This document shows, piece after piece, positions 1 to 8,997 of a stretch of DNA of 64,000 bases (position 1 is its first letter; each line of letters starts with the position of its first letter). This stretch comes from Pigmentiphaga aceris (lineage in GTDB: Bacteria; Pseudomonadota; Gammaproteobacteria; Burkholderiales; Burkholderiaceae_B): NCBI RefSeq assembly GCF_008119665.1, contig NZ_CP043046.1, positions 4,898,001 through 4,962,000 on the forward strand, read 5' to 3'. Both the position numbers and the translations under genes were made by a program. The notes beneath the pieces are model-generated. The model saw only the letters and a list, made by a program, of their open reading frames with translations. It did not search any database and was not told the DNA's origin.

Positions 1-156
1 ATACAGGTAGCCCACCGGAATGTGAATCCAGTGATAGTTGTCTTTGCCACCGGCTTCCAGCAGAAGCACGCGCACCGACGGATCTTGCGACAGGCGATTG
101 GCCACCACACACCCTGCCGAGCCTGCGCCGATGACGATGTAGTCGTAGCTGTCCAT
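1..156 (-). CDS. GMC-family oxidoreductase (choline dehydrogenase-like), N-terminal fragment
   Basis: Only the first 52 codons are present; the gene leaves the window at its left edge. The reading frame opens with [20 protein letters not shown], the FAD-binding beta-alpha-beta fold of the glucose-methanol-choline oxidoreductases (GxGxxG at residues 10-15), followed by an acidic residue closing the fold in LLLEAGG. Family members oxidise alcohols such as choline or polyethylene-glycol-type substrates using FAD; the substrate cannot be told from this fragment. It is divergently oriented from the LysR-type gene at 320, with about 160 bp between them, an arrangement in which the LysR protein often controls the enzyme gene (inference). 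Confidence 0.9.
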   Translation of the reverse strand, partial: MDSYDYIVIGAGSAGCVVANRLSQDPSVRVLLLEAGGKDNYHWIHIPVGYLY

Positions 157-319
157 GTTCCCTGCCCCCGATGCGAAGGCCCACACTCTCGCGCCACGGA
201 CAAGCGCCGTCCAATGAGTTGTAGAAAACCGCAATATAAAAACGGCTAATAATGTGAGTTACTGCGGTTCGCGCCGTGATCGAGCCGTATCGGTCGCGCG
301 TCTTCTTCGGGTTATCTCC

Positions 320-1321
320 ATGGACATCAAGCACCTGCGCACCTTTGTCGAGGTGGCCCGCCAACGCAACCTGACGCGTGCCGCCGAGACCTTGCACCTG
401 ACCCAGCCTGCGATCAGTCTGCAGCTCAAGCATCTGCAGGCCAGCACCGGCCTGGCCCTGTTCACACGCACGGTGCGCGGCCTGGTGCTCACCGCAGATG
501 GGCGTGCCATGCTGACAGCAGCCGAACGAGTATTGGGTGCCTTCGATGACTTCGACGCGCTGGGCGATTCCTTGCAGAACACTGTGCGCGGCAGCCTGCG
601 CATCGGCACCGTGCTGAACCCGGAATTCCTGCGGCTGGGCACCTGCTTGCGACAGTTGCTGGAACGGTACCCGCACTTGCAGACCTCGCTGCGCCACGGC
701 ATGTCGGGGTGGGTAGCAGCACAGGTGCAGCGCGGCGAACTGGACATGGGTTTCTTCCTGGGACCGTTGCCCGCAACGACGACAGGCAGGCGCAAGGTGG
801 GGGGCGGCAGTGCCGATCTGGACAGTGCTGAAGCTGGCAGCGTGAAAGGCACCGATCTGCTGCACACAGACCCGGCACAAGGCAGTACCCCTTCCCGCAA
901 GCAGGCATTGCATCTGCAAGCGCTCGCCCCGTTTACCTACTACGTGATTGCTCCGCAGGATTGGAGTGCGCGCATCGAAGGTCAAGGCTGGGCGCAGATC
1001 GCCGCCCTGCCCTGGATCGGCACGCCACCCGACTCGGCCCACCACCGGCTGTTGTCAAAGAAATTTGCAGCACTTGGCGTGACTCCACGCGTGGTGGCCG
1101 AGGTCGATCAGGAAGCCTCGATGCTCGACTTGGTGCGTGCCGGCGTGGGCTTGTCACTGGCACGCGATTCCATCGCTTTGCGCGAGTCTCAGACCGCTGG
1201 CCTGCAGATCGTCAAGGGCTTGTCGATCCGCACGGAACTGGCGTTGATCTGCCTGGAAAGCCGTCGGACCGATCCGGTGATTCAAGCGGCGTTTTCGGTG
1301 ATTGGGCAGGCGTTTCGCTAG
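320..1321 (+). CDS. LysR-family transcriptional regulator with an inserted loop in the effector domain
   Basis: Start chosen at ATG 320 (MDIKHLRTF), the usual beginning of a LysR winged helix-turn-helix; the frame is open upstream to a GTG at 254, but that extension does not look like protein of this family. The protein is 333 aa. Residues 1-60 form the HTH (LTRAAETLHLTQPAISLQLK) and about 90-330 the periplasmic-binding-protein-like effector domain. LysR proteins are usually about 300 aa. The excess lies at about residues 151-196, a Gly/Ser/Thr-rich, charged stretch between GELDMGFFLGPL and LHLQALAPFTYYV, where relatives have a short turn. The likely target is the divergent GMC oxidoreductase gene (inference from orientation). 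Confidence 0.9.
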   Translation: MDIKHLRTFVEVARQRNLTRAAETLHLTQPAISLQLKHLQASTGLALFTRTVRGLVLTADGRAMLTAAERVLGAFDDFDALGDSLQNTVRGSLRIGTVLNPEFLRLGTCLRQLLERYPHLQTSLRHGMSGWVAAQVQRGELDMGFFLGPLPATTTGRRKVGGGSADLDSAEAGSVKGTDLLHTDPAQGSTPSRKQALHLQALAPFTYYVIAPQDWSARIEGQGWAQIAALPWIGTPPDSAHHRLLSKKFAALGVTPRVVAEVDQEASMLDLVRAGVGLSLARDSIALRESQTAGLQIVKGLSIRTELALICLESRRTDPVIQAAFSVIGQAFR

Positions 1322-1367
1322 CGTTGAAAGCCGGCGAAAAGCCAGACACGAAAAAGGTCTCTGGACG

Positions 1368-1393
1368 AAAAACGGCCCGCTGAAAACGGGCCG
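1368..1393 (-). terminator. Rho-independent terminator after the deaminase gene
   Basis: Read on the minus strand, a 7-bp G+C stem (CGGCCCG/CGGGCCG, 7-nt loop) is followed by TTTTT. It lies about 70 bp past the deaminase stop codon and also sits between two convergent genes. Confidence 0.7.
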
Positions 1394-1461
1394 ATTTCAT
1401 TCGGCGAAGGTCGATTGAATGCACTGCTTCCATCAATGCATGTCAATCAGTCCACATCAAC

Positions 1462-2532
1462 TCAGTGCGCAAACGCCAGGAACGTCTCGTCCAGCAGATC
1501 GATGTATCGCTGCTTCGTCGCCGCGTCCGCAAAACTGCCTTCGAAGGCGTTGCGTGACAACTGGTATGCAGCATCTGAATCCAACCCAGTGGCCGCAAAG
1601 GTCTGCAGGAAGTTGTCGTTCATGTAGCCGCCAAAATACGCCGGGTCGTCCGAGTTGATCGTGACGGCCAAGCCTGCGGCCAGCAAGGCCCCGATATTGT
1701 GGTCCGCCAAGTTGGGGAACACACAGAGCTTCTGGTTCGACAAAGGGCATACCGTCAACGGAATGCGCTCGCGCGCCAGGCGGTCCATCAAGGCGGGGTC
1801 GTGAATGGCCTGCACGCCGTGATCGATGCGCTCGGCGTGCAAGACATCCAGCGCAGCATGAATGTAGGCAGGCGGTCCTTCTTCACCCGCGTGCGCCACG
1901 ACATGCAAACCCAGTTCGCGGCATTGTGCGAAGACCCGTGCGAATTTCTCGGGCGGATGCCCCAGTTCGCTGGAATCCAGACCCACACCGATGATGCGGT
2001 CCAGATACGGCTTGGCTGCTTCCAGCGTGGCGAAGGCGTCTTCTTCGCTCAGGTGCCGCAGGAAGCACAGGATCAGCGATGCATCGATGCCGAAGTCCTT
2101 CTTGGCATCGACACAGGCGCGATGCAGGCCGTCGATCACCACCTGCATGGCGACGCCACGTGCGGTGTGGGTCTGCGGGTCGAAGAATATCTCGGCACAC
2201 ACGACCTTGTCGGCAGCCGCGCGGCGGAAGTACGCCTGCGCCATGTCGTAGAAATCCTGCTCGCGCAGCAGCACACTCGCGCCTGCGTAGTAGATGTCCA
2301 GGAAGCTCTGCAGATTGGTGAACGCGTAGGCGCGTCGCAGGCTGTCCACGTCCGGGTACGGCAGTGCCACCCCATTGCGCGCAGCCAGCGCAAAGATCAA
2401 CTCAGGCTCAAGCGAACCCTCGATATGGATGTGCAGCTCGGCCTTGGGCATGCTGCGCAGCAATTCGGGAAGTCGCTCGGCGGCGATACGGGGAACGACG
2501 GGTCGGGAGTCGGCAGGTCGGGGGTCAGTCAT
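1462..2532 (-). CDS. add: Adenosine/adenine deaminase family hydrolase
   Basis: A 356-aa zinc hydrolase of the adenosine deaminase superfamily. Start set at ATG 2532 (MTDPRPADS); the frame is open further upstream but without family-like sequence. Visible motifs are the metal-binding HIHIEGS near the N-terminus, the HAGEEGP motif with the metal-ligand His and catalytic Glu, the HGVQA histidine, and NSDDPAYFGGY with the zinc-binding Asp. The EGSLEPELIFALA and SDDPAYFG versions of the motifs resemble the bacterial/fungal adenine deaminase branch more than classical E. coli Add, so adenine may be the true substrate (inference from remembered families). The product would be hypoxanthine or inosine in purine salvage. 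It lies downstream of the spermidine-synthase-like gene, separated by a strong hairpin. Confidence 0.88.
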   Translation of the reverse strand: MTDPRPADSRPVVPRIAAERLPELLRSMPKAELHIHIEGSLEPELIFALAARNGVALPYPDVDSLRRAYAFTNLQSFLDIYYAGASVLLREQDFYDMAQAYFRRAAADKVVCAEIFFDPQTHTARGVAMQVVIDGLHRACVDAKKDFGIDASLILCFLRHLSEEDAFATLEAAKPYLDRIIGVGLDSSELGHPPEKFARVFAQCRELGLHVVAHAGEEGPPAYIHAALDVLHAERIDHGVQAIHDPALMDRLARERIPLTVCPLSNQKLCVFPNLADHNIGALLAAGLAVTINSDDPAYFGGYMNDNFLQTFAATGLDSDAAYQLSRNAFEGSFADAATKQRYIDLLDETFLAFAH

Positions 2533-2692
2533 GGCAATCCTCGGAAGCGCGACAGGTGAGGGTCGGGTGTGCGGTTCAGATACGCAGTTCAAATGTGAAG
2601 TCTGAAAGCGAGCAGCCTGAGCATGCCGTGCAGACATGCAGCGACAAGATGCAATGGCAACATGAAATTCAGCGAACCACTTCAAGCAGAGC

Positions 2693-2722
2693 GTCGAACG
2701 GCAGCATGAGCTGCCGTTCGAC
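2693..2722 (-). repeat. Perfect 13-bp inverted repeat between spermidine-synthase-like gene and deaminase gene
   Basis: Two 13-nt arms (GTCGAACGGCAGC and its complement) flank a 4-nt loop, about 10 bp past the stop codon at 2731. There is no T-run, so it may act as a transcript-stabilising hairpin or a weak terminator. Confidence 0.6.
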
Positions 2723-2730
2723 AACGCCAC

Positions 2731-3555
2731 TCAGAAGTGCAGCACCTTCTTTTTAGCACTGGTCATGAAGATATTGCCGCTGAGCGCGCGCGCCCAGGCT
2801 TGCGCTGGCAAGTCGTAGCGTGCGGTCACGGCATCGGCACGCGCCTCGAACGCGACCGAATCGATTTCCAGCGGCGGGCCGGTGAACCCCAGCACCACGC
2901 GGTTTCCTTCGTCGAGTTCGGGCAAGACCATCACCCGGCCACGGAAGGCTTCCTGCATACGCAGGAAATTGCGCTTGAAACTTTCGTGCTCACCGAACAG
3001 GTTCACGGTGATCATGCCGGCTTCGTCATCGCCACCCACCACACGCCGACACGCCTGGTAGAACGCCAGCGAATCACGCACCGGGCCACGTGCCTCGGCG
3101 TCGTACAAGTCCACCATCAGCACCCGGCAACTGCCTTCGTTCTCGGGGCGCTCGACCCACAGGCCAGCGTCCTCGTGTTCGATGGAGAAGCGCGGGCCTT
3201 CAGGCGGCAGCTTGAAGTACGCGCGACACGCCGCAGTGACGCGCGGGTTCCACTCGACGGCCCGCACCTGGCTGCGCGTATAACGCAGGCAGTAACGCGC
3301 AAGTGCACCGGCACCCAGTCCGAGCGTACCGATGGCCAGCGGCGTGCGCGGCGGGTCCAGGAACAGGAGCCACGCCATCATCTGCTGCGTGTAGTCAAAG
3401 ATCAGCTTTGGCGGATCATTGATCTGCATGCCGCCCTGCACCCACGGGGTACCGAAGTGCAGGTAACGAACGCCGTCCAGTTCCGAGAACGTCGGCTCGT
3501 CGGCCTCAGACGGCCCGGAGGCCACCTGAGTCGATTTGCTAGTGCGGCGGGTCAA
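2731..3555 (-). CDS. Spermidine synthase-like protein (SpeE-type methyltransferase fold)
   Basis: 274 aa. The SAM-fold glycine loop is [18 protein letters not shown] with the acidic residue VEWNPRV, followed by the [14 protein letters not shown] segment that holds the catalytic-site Asp in spermidine synthases. The family transfers an aminopropyl group from decarboxylated SAM to putrescine, but many genomic SpeE-like paralogues lack proven activity, so the substrate is uncertain. The first start in frame is TTG at 3555, whose last two bases and next base form the TGA stop of htpG (TTGA overlap), implying translational coupling to htpG. A later start is possible, since the first 20 residues are polar and not conserved-looking. 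Confidence 0.8.
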   Translation of the reverse strand: MTRRTSKSTQVASGPSEADEPTFSELDGVRYLHFGTPWVQGGMQINDPPKLIFDYTQQMMAWLLFLDPPRTPLAIGTLGLGAGALARYCLRYTRSQVRAVEWNPRVTAACRAYFKLPPEGPRFSIEHEDAGLWVERPENEGSCRVLMVDLYDAEARGPVRDSLAFYQACRRVVGGDDEAGMITVNLFGEHESFKRNFLRMQEAFRGRVMVLPELDEGNRVVLGFTGPPLEIDSVAFEARADAVTARYDLPAQAWARALSGNIFMTSAKKKVLHF

Positions 3556-5474
3556 GCCGATGCCTGCGGCGCGATGCCGGCCAGCAGCAGGTTGTTCACA
3601 CGGCGCACGAAGGCGGTCGGGTCTTCCAGCGACGCGCCTTCAGCCAGCAGGGCCTGGTCAAGAATGACCTCTGCCCAGTCGGCGAACACCGCGTCGCCCA
3701 CGTCCTGCACCCGTGCCACCAAGGCGTGCTGCGGGTTGATTTCCAGAATCGGACGCGATGCCGGCGCTTCCTGACCAGCGGCCTTCAGCATGCGCAGCAG
3801 GTGCGGGCTGAGTTCGTTGTCATCGACCACCACGCAAGCAGGCGAATCCACCAGGCGGAAGGTGACACGAACGTCCTTCACGCGCTCGCCCAGCGCCGTC
3901 TTCAGGCGTTCGACCAGCGGCTTGAAGTTCTCGGACACTTCTTCCTGCTGCTTCTTTTCTTCTTCGTCGGCCAGTGCGCCCAGGTCCAGGCCACCCTTGG
4001 CGATCGAGACCAGCGTGCGGCCATCGAAATCGCGCAGGAAGGACAGCATCCATTCGTCGACACGGTCGGTCAACAGCAGCACTTCGATGCCCTTCTGGCG
4101 GAAGATCTCCAGGTGCGGGCTGTGGCTGGCAGCGGTGTAGCCGTCGGCCGTCACGTAGTAAATCTTGTCCTGGCCTTCCTTCATGCGGCTGACATAGTCA
4201 GCAATCGACACGCTTTGGGTTTCGTTGCCGGTGTGGGTAGACGCAAAGCGCAACAGCTTGGACACACGCTCCAGGTTGGCGGCGTCTTCGCCCGTGCCTT
4301 CCTTCAGCACCTGGCCGAAGGCTTCCCAGAACACCGCGTAATCTTCCGGCTTGTTCTCGGCCAAGTCTTCCAGCATCGACAGCACGCGCTTGGTCGAGCC
4401 TTCGCGAATGGCTTTGACATCACGGCTTTCCTGCAGCAGTTCACGCGACACGTTCAGCGGCAAGTCGGCCGAATCGATCACGCCGCGCACGAAGCGCAGG
4501 TAGCCCGGCAGCAGTTGTTCAGCGTCTTCCATGATGAAGACACGCTTCACGTACAGCTTCACGCCGTGCTTGGCGTTGCGATCCCACATATCGAAGGGAG
4601 CGCGCTTGGGCACGTACAGCAGCTGGGTGTACTCGCTGCGACCTTCCACACGGTTGTGGGTCCAGGCAAGCGGCTCGTCGAAATCGTGCGCGACGTGCTT
4701 GTAGAACTCCTTGTACTGCTCTTCCGTGACTTCCGACTTCGAGCGTGCCCACAAGGCGCTGGCCTGGTTGACGGTCTCGTCTTCGTCGGTCGTGACCTGC
4801 TTGCTCTGCTCGGCGTCCCATTCCTCTTTTTTCATCAGGATGGGCAGCGAAATGTGGTCAGAATAACGACGCAGGATTTCGCGGATGCGGCGGCTGGTCA
4901 GGTATTCGTCTTCCTCGGCGCGCAGATGCAGCACCACGTCGGTACCGCGCGTGGCCTTTTCAGCGGCTGCGATGGTGAACTCACCTTCGCCAGCCGATTC
5001 CCACAGAATGGCTTCCGACGGCGCGGTGCCAGCACGACGGCTGAGCACCGACACGCGGTCGGCCACGATGAAGGAGGAATAGAAGCCAACGCCGAACTGA
5101 CCGATCAGTTGGGCATCTTTCTGCTTGTCGCCAGTCAGCTGGCTGAAGAATTCCTTGGTTCCCGAACGGGCGATGGTACCGAGGTTGGCAATTGCCTCCT
5201 CGCGCGTCATGCCGATGCCGTTATCGGAAATCGTCAGCGTGCGCGCCGCTTCGTCGATCGAAATACGGATCGCCAGGTCGCTGCTGCCTTCGAACAGCTC
5301 GGGCCGGTCGATGGCCTCGAAACGCAGCTTGTCGCTGGCGTCTGAAGCATTGGACACCAGCTCGCGCAGGAAGATTTCCTTGTTGCTGTACAAGGAATGG
5401 ATCATCAGGTGAAGCAGTTGCTTCACTTCGGTCTGAAAACCAAGGGTCTCGGAAGTCGGGGTCGATTGCGTCAT
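3552..5474 (-). CDS. htpG: Molecular chaperone HtpG (bacterial Hsp90)
   Basis: 640 aa, the usual length for bacterial Hsp90. The N-terminal GHKL ATPase shows [18 protein letters not shown] (Asn that holds Mg-ATP), the [12 protein letters not shown] loop and the glycine-rich [11 protein letters not shown] lid segment; the middle domain and C-terminal dimerisation domain follow at normal length. HtpG is a homodimeric ATP-driven cytosolic chaperone that remodels client proteins, often with DnaK. Start ATG 5474 ([20 protein letters not shown]) fits the family. It is followed with a 4-nt overlap by the SpeE-like gene. The upstream region carries a heat-shock-type promoter. Confidence 0.98.
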   Translation of the reverse strand: MTQSTPTSETLGFQTEVKQLLHLMIHSLYSNKEIFLRELVSNASDASDKLRFEAIDRPELFEGSSDLAIRISIDEAARTLTISDNGIGMTREEAIANLGTIARSGTKEFFSQLTGDKQKDAQLIGQFGVGFYSSFIVADRVSVLSRRAGTAPSEAILWESAGEGEFTIAAAEKATRGTDVVLHLRAEEDEYLTSRRIREILRRYSDHISLPILMKKEEWDAEQSKQVTTDEDETVNQASALWARSKSEVTEEQYKEFYKHVAHDFDEPLAWTHNRVEGRSEYTQLLYVPKRAPFDMWDRNAKHGVKLYVKRVFIMEDAEQLLPGYLRFVRGVIDSADLPLNVSRELLQESRDVKAIREGSTKRVLSMLEDLAENKPEDYAVFWEAFGQVLKEGTGEDAANLERVSKLLRFASTHTGNETQSVSIADYVSRMKEGQDKIYYVTADGYTAASHSPHLEIFRQKGIEVLLLTDRVDEWMLSFLRDFDGRTLVSIAKGGLDLGALADEEEKKQQEEVSENFKPLVERLKTALGERVKDVRVTFRLVDSPACVVVDDNELSPHLLRMLKAAGQEAPASRPILEINPQHALVARVQDVGDAVFADWAEVILDQALLAEGASLEDPTAFVRRVNNLLLAGIAPQASA

Positions 5475-5512
5475 GGATTTTCCCTACAGGGAGCATGATT
5501 GGAACCCGGCGC

Positions 5513-5540
5513 AGTTTGGGCCGCTTCGGCTGATTTCAAG
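5513..5540 (-). promoter_or_regulatory. Sigma-32 (heat-shock) promoter candidate for htpG
   Basis: On the minus strand CTTGAAA (5540-5534) matches the sigma-32 -35 element exactly; 13 bp later CCCAAACT (5520-5513) resembles the -10 element CCCCATNT. It lies about 40 bp ahead of the htpG start, in agreement with heat induction of htpG in other proteobacteria. Confidence 0.6.
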
Positions 5541-5599
5541 CCCTGTTCTGGGACTTTGCCAGATCGCCAGCAACGACATTCTCGGAAGTCAGTATTAGC

Positions 5600-7204
5600 A
5601 TGAATAAAAAACCAACCACCGTTGTGCCGTCAGTTGGCTCCGATTTGACTGAAACCTGGCAGCGAATGGCCGACGATCCGTCTCCAGAAAACGCAGGCAG
5701 CACGAGCATGCTTCAGGCAGGCGCCAAGCGCCGCGATAAAGCTGGAGACAAACAACGCGCGCTGCGTGACTTCCTGCACGCCCTGCCCGCCAGCACCCTG
5801 GCCGACAAACTGCTGGACTTGGCCGATAGAGATCGCGACATCGATCGCGACTTGCACCAGTGGCAAACGCTCCACACCGCCCGCGACACCCCCAAGGCAT
5901 TGAAATCTGTCATCACCACCTTGATGGCATCCAAGCGCGGGTTCATCGACAGACGGGAAACCAGGGAGTACGTACGTAGTGCACAGGCCGTCTTACCGCT
6001 TCTGCAACAGGCCAGGGAATTGAGCCCGGAGGAAGGCGCAACGCTGAGCTTGCATGCGCTGCGTCGAATCTGGCGTGTACTTGAACAGGCGGATGATTCC
6101 CACGGCGGCATGGGTGGTCTGTGCATGGCAATCGGCGAACAATGGCTGTTGGCGATACAGGCCATCAGTACTCAACCAGCAGGCTTCGGAGACAAGCTGG
6201 TTCAGATTCAACTGGACGATCCCATCGGCATGCTGGATGTCAGCGACGTGTTGGCAAGCATGGGACCGGCGGCCTGCGAACGTTATCGACTCGCCTTGGC
6301 GGAACGCCGACACCAAGCCAAACATGCCGTGGCCGCCGCCAAGGCCGAGTGGGCAGCAGCACAGCGTGGTCACATAGCAGAGCACTTTGTCGTGGAGCAC
6401 GGCGCTGGCGAAAGCGAAATGACGTTATGGCGACTGGAGCGACTGTACCTGTCTCACCTGGAGACAATCGGCGACATCGACGGAGCTTTGACCGTGCTGC
6501 GCGAAGACATGTCCAATGCCGAGGCACACAATCGCGTTCTGGATTTTCTTCAAAAGCACGGACGTCAGGGAGAAATGCTGGTGCTGGCGGAACAAGGCAC
6601 CAGCGCATTTCCTGGCGATCACCGACTGCAGTCTCATCTGATGCGCTGCTATGAACGCGATGGCCGCACCAGCGAAGCGCTGGCTTTGCGACGAAAGCAA
6701 TTTGAATCTGCGCCTGACCTGTACCGCTACGAAAGTGTGCTGAAAGCGGGGGAGGCAGACGGCCAAGATTTGGTGAGCTTGCGACAGGCGCTGCATGATT
6801 TTCTTGCTGCCGCAGAAACTACACCCCGCAAGCAACGCTTGAACCGGGAAGGCTCGGCCGCGCGGGATGTTTCCATACGCGTGAATATTTTGCGCTCGGA
6901 AGCACGCTGGCTTGACGCCTTGGCGCTGACGCAGGCACCTGCTTTCTGCGAGAACCTTGTCCGACTGGAACTAGCCAGAGAACTGCCGCCAGACTTCCAC
7001 GTCCAGGCACTGGAACTCATGATCTCGGTTTTTCATAGTCTGATGCAGCCGGCTGCTGGCCAATATCGCCACGAACTTGCCTTGGTCGACGAGATTCTGA
7101 AACGGATGACGGCCGATCAGGGCGCGGCATGGCTGGCTGAGATACGCATCGAGTACAAAGTGAAACGCAACTTCATACGGGATCTGCCGGCGTCTGGAAA
7201 CTGA
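5600..7204 (+). CDS. DUF6880-like alpha-helical (TPR-like) protein of unknown function
   Basis: 534 aa, no signal peptide or membrane segment visible. Residues about 55-200 (LRDFLHALPASTLADKLLDL, then KRGFIDRRETREYVRSAQA and a QADDSHGGMG turn) resemble the DUF6880 family, often found as the C-terminal part of SWIM zinc-finger proteins; this recognition is from memory. The C-terminal half reads as helical repeats with TPR/HAT-like spacing (GDIDGALTVLREDMSNAEAH; ERDGRTSEALALRRKQFESA). No SWIM zinc finger CxCx(n)CxH is seen, so this is a stand-alone version. It diverges from htpG and converges on cheB, so it has no operon partner. Function unknown. Confidence 0.75.
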   Translation: MNKKPTTVVPSVGSDLTETWQRMADDPSPENAGSTSMLQAGAKRRDKAGDKQRALRDFLHALPASTLADKLLDLADRDRDIDRDLHQWQTLHTARDTPKALKSVITTLMASKRGFIDRRETREYVRSAQAVLPLLQQARELSPEEGATLSLHALRRIWRVLEQADDSHGGMGGLCMAIGEQWLLAIQAISTQPAGFGDKLVQIQLDDPIGMLDVSDVLASMGPAACERYRLALAERRHQAKHAVAAAKAEWAAAQRGHIAEHFVVEHGAGESEMTLWRLERLYLSHLETIGDIDGALTVLREDMSNAEAHNRVLDFLQKHGRQGEMLVLAEQGTSAFPGDHRLQSHLMRCYERDGRTSEALALRRKQFESAPDLYRYESVLKAGEADGQDLVSLRQALHDFLAAAETTPRKQRLNREGSAARDVSIRVNILRSEARWLDALALTQAPAFCENLVRLELARELPPDFHVQALELMISVFHSLMQPAAGQYRHELALVDEILKRMTADQGAAWLAEIRIEYKVKRNFIRDLPASGN

Positions 7205-7279
7205 CTGCTTAGGTATCGGCAGAGAACACGATCGCTCAAGCAAGCAGCGATCAACCGCGCTGCCAACAACCTGCCTCGC

Positions 7280-8380
7280 TCAAACCCCGGCCGCGCCGCC
7301 CGCCCAGCCCGGCGGGGCCAGTTGCATGATCTCGCGCGCCACGTTTGATAGCGGCACTACGCGCTCGACGCCGCCGCGACGGATGGCTTCTTTCGGCATG
7401 CCGAACACCACGCAGCTGTCTTCGTCCTGCGCCAGCGTGCGGGCACCGGCGGTGCGCATCTCCAGCAGGCCGGCGGCACCGTCGTCGCCCATGCCCGTCA
7501 TGATGATGCCAAGCGCATTCTGGCCGGCCGAGCGCGCTACCGACCGGAACAACACGTCGACCGAGGGCCGGTGGCGGTTGACCAGCGGGCCGTCGACCAC
7601 CGACACCACGTACTGGGCACCGCTGCGGCGCAGGGTCATGTGTTTACCGCCGGGGGCAATCAGCGCCCTGCCCGGCAGTACGCGATCGTTGTCCACGGCT
7701 TCGCGCACCTCGATCTCGCACAATCCGTCCAGCCGGGAGGCAAAGGCGGCGGTGAAGCGCTCGGGCATGTGCTGCACGATCACCAAACCCGGCGATACGC
7801 GTGGCAGAGAGGTCAGCACCAATTCCAGGGCCTGCGTGCCGCCTGTAGAGGTGCCCAGCGCAACCACACGTTCAGTAGTGCGGATGGTTGCCGGGCCGCT
7901 GGCTGCCGGCAGGATGGCGTCAGCAGTGAGTTTGGGTGTCGGGGTCAGCGGCAGTTCACGGCGCACGGTCTTGCTGACCCGGGCACGTGCGGCAGAACGC
8001 ACCGTAGAGATCATTTCCTGGGCGGATTCGCTCAGGAATTGCTTGAGCCCCAGCTTGGGCTTGGTGACGATGGCCACCGCACCTGCGGCTAGCGCATCGA
8101 GCGTGGTCTTGGCACCGCGCTCGGTCAGGGTCGAGCAGATGACGACCGGCGTCGGCCGTTCGTTCATGACTTTCTTCAGGAACGTAATGCCGTCCATTTT
8201 CGGCATTTCGACGTCCAGCACGATCACGTCCGGCCAGCGCAGTTTCATGCGTTCGATGGCCAGCAGCGGATCGGCCACGGCAGCGATGACTTCAAAGCCG
8301 GGTGCCTCCTTGAACATCGCCACCAGCACCTGACGCACCACTGCCGAGTCGTCGACGATCAGGACGGAAATCGGCGTCAT
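7280..8380 (-). CDS. cheB: Chemotaxis response regulator protein-glutamate methylesterase CheB
   Basis: 366 aa with an N-terminal receiver domain (acidic pair D10-D11, phospho-acceptor D56 in [13 protein letters not shown], Lys in IVTKPK at about 108) and a C-terminal methylesterase domain (catalytic Ser178 in [10 protein letters not shown], His204 in [10 protein letters not shown], Asp near 299-300 in [11 protein letters not shown]). CheB removes methyl groups from, and deamidates, receptor glutamate sites when phosphorylated by CheA. The start ATG overlaps the cheD stop by 4 nt. It is the last gene of the minus-strand chemotaxis cluster. Confidence 0.98.
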   Translation of the reverse strand: MTPISVLIVDDSAVVRQVLVAMFKEAPGFEVIAAVADPLLAIERMKLRWPDVIVLDVEMPKMDGITFLKKVMNERPTPVVICSTLTERGAKTTLDALAAGAVAIVTKPKLGLKQFLSESAQEMISTVRSAARARVSKTVRRELPLTPTPKLTADAILPAASGPATIRTTERVVALGTSTGGTQALELVLTSLPRVSPGLVIVQHMPERFTAAFASRLDGLCEIEVREAVDNDRVLPGRALIAPGGKHMTLRRSGAQYVVSVVDGPLVNRHRPSVDVLFRSVARSAGQNALGIIMTGMGDDGAAGLLEMRTAGARTLAQDEDSCVVFGMPKEAIRRGGVERVVPLSNVAREIMQLAPPGWAGGAAGV

Positions 8381-8922
8381 TGACGCTTCCTGGCCTCGGG
8401 TGCCGCGTCGCCCGTGGGCGTGACCTGCCGCACCCAGACGTCACCGTCTTTGATGTCGAACAGCACCTGCCGGTGCCCGGCACCGAACAGGTGCTCGGCG
8501 CGCACCTGAATGCCACGCGCCGCCAGCATGTTGCGCGCTGCCTCGCCGTTGTTGCGACCGATGTGGAATTCGCGCGAGGTCGGCAGCCCGCAGAACATGT
8601 CCGCACCACCGAACACCTTGGCCACGCACTGCCGTGGGTCTACGCCCTGGGCGACCAAGCCGGACCACATCAATTCCAGCGCGTCGTCACCATAACGGCC
8701 ATCGAGCGTGGCCGACGCGCGTGCACGCCGGGCCAGCAGGAAGTGCGACATGGCCCCGATCTGCCGGGCAGGATGCCACAAGGTAATGGACACGCACGAA
8801 CCCAGCAGCGTGCGAACACGAAAATCTGCACCGCCGACGAAAAACTCGCCCGGTTGCAGGAACACATCGATGGCCGACCCCGGCTTGAGCAGCGGGGTGA
8901 CATTGGAAGGAAATTTTTGCAT
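8377..8922 (-). CDS. cheD: Chemoreceptor glutamine deamidase CheD
   Basis: 181 aa from ATG 8922 (a TTG one codon upstream is also in frame). Conserved family features are [13 protein letters not shown] with the nucleophilic Cys and [11 protein letters not shown] with the catalytic His, followed by [10 protein letters not shown] and [13 protein letters not shown]. CheD deamidates specific glutamines in MCPs and in some bacteria interacts with CheC or other phosphatases. It overlaps cheB by 4 nt and lies behind cheR, the common cheR-cheD-cheB adaptation module. No cheC or cheX is in the window. Confidence 0.96.
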   Translation of the reverse strand: MQKFPSNVTPLLKPGSAIDVFLQPGEFFVGGADFRVRTLLGSCVSITLWHPARQIGAMSHFLLARRARASATLDGRYGDDALELMWSGLVAQGVDPRQCVAKVFGGADMFCGLPTSREFHIGRNNGEAARNMLAARGIQVRAEHLFGAGHRQVLFDIKDGDVWVRQVTPTGDAAPEARKRQ

Positions 8923-8997
8923 CAACGTAGATGTCAGGGCTCGCCGTCGACCCCTGTTGATGACAGTTCGGTCACAGCGACTTTCGTATATTGGGAA

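Noticed and set aside
3726..5345. 539-aa plus-strand ORF
   Set aside because: Antisense to htpG; no start signal and no recognisable domain.
7230..7252. 7-bp hairpin between the DUF6880-like gene and cheB as terminator
   Set aside because: Stem is short, loop 9 nt, and no T-run follows on either strand; not strong enough to list.
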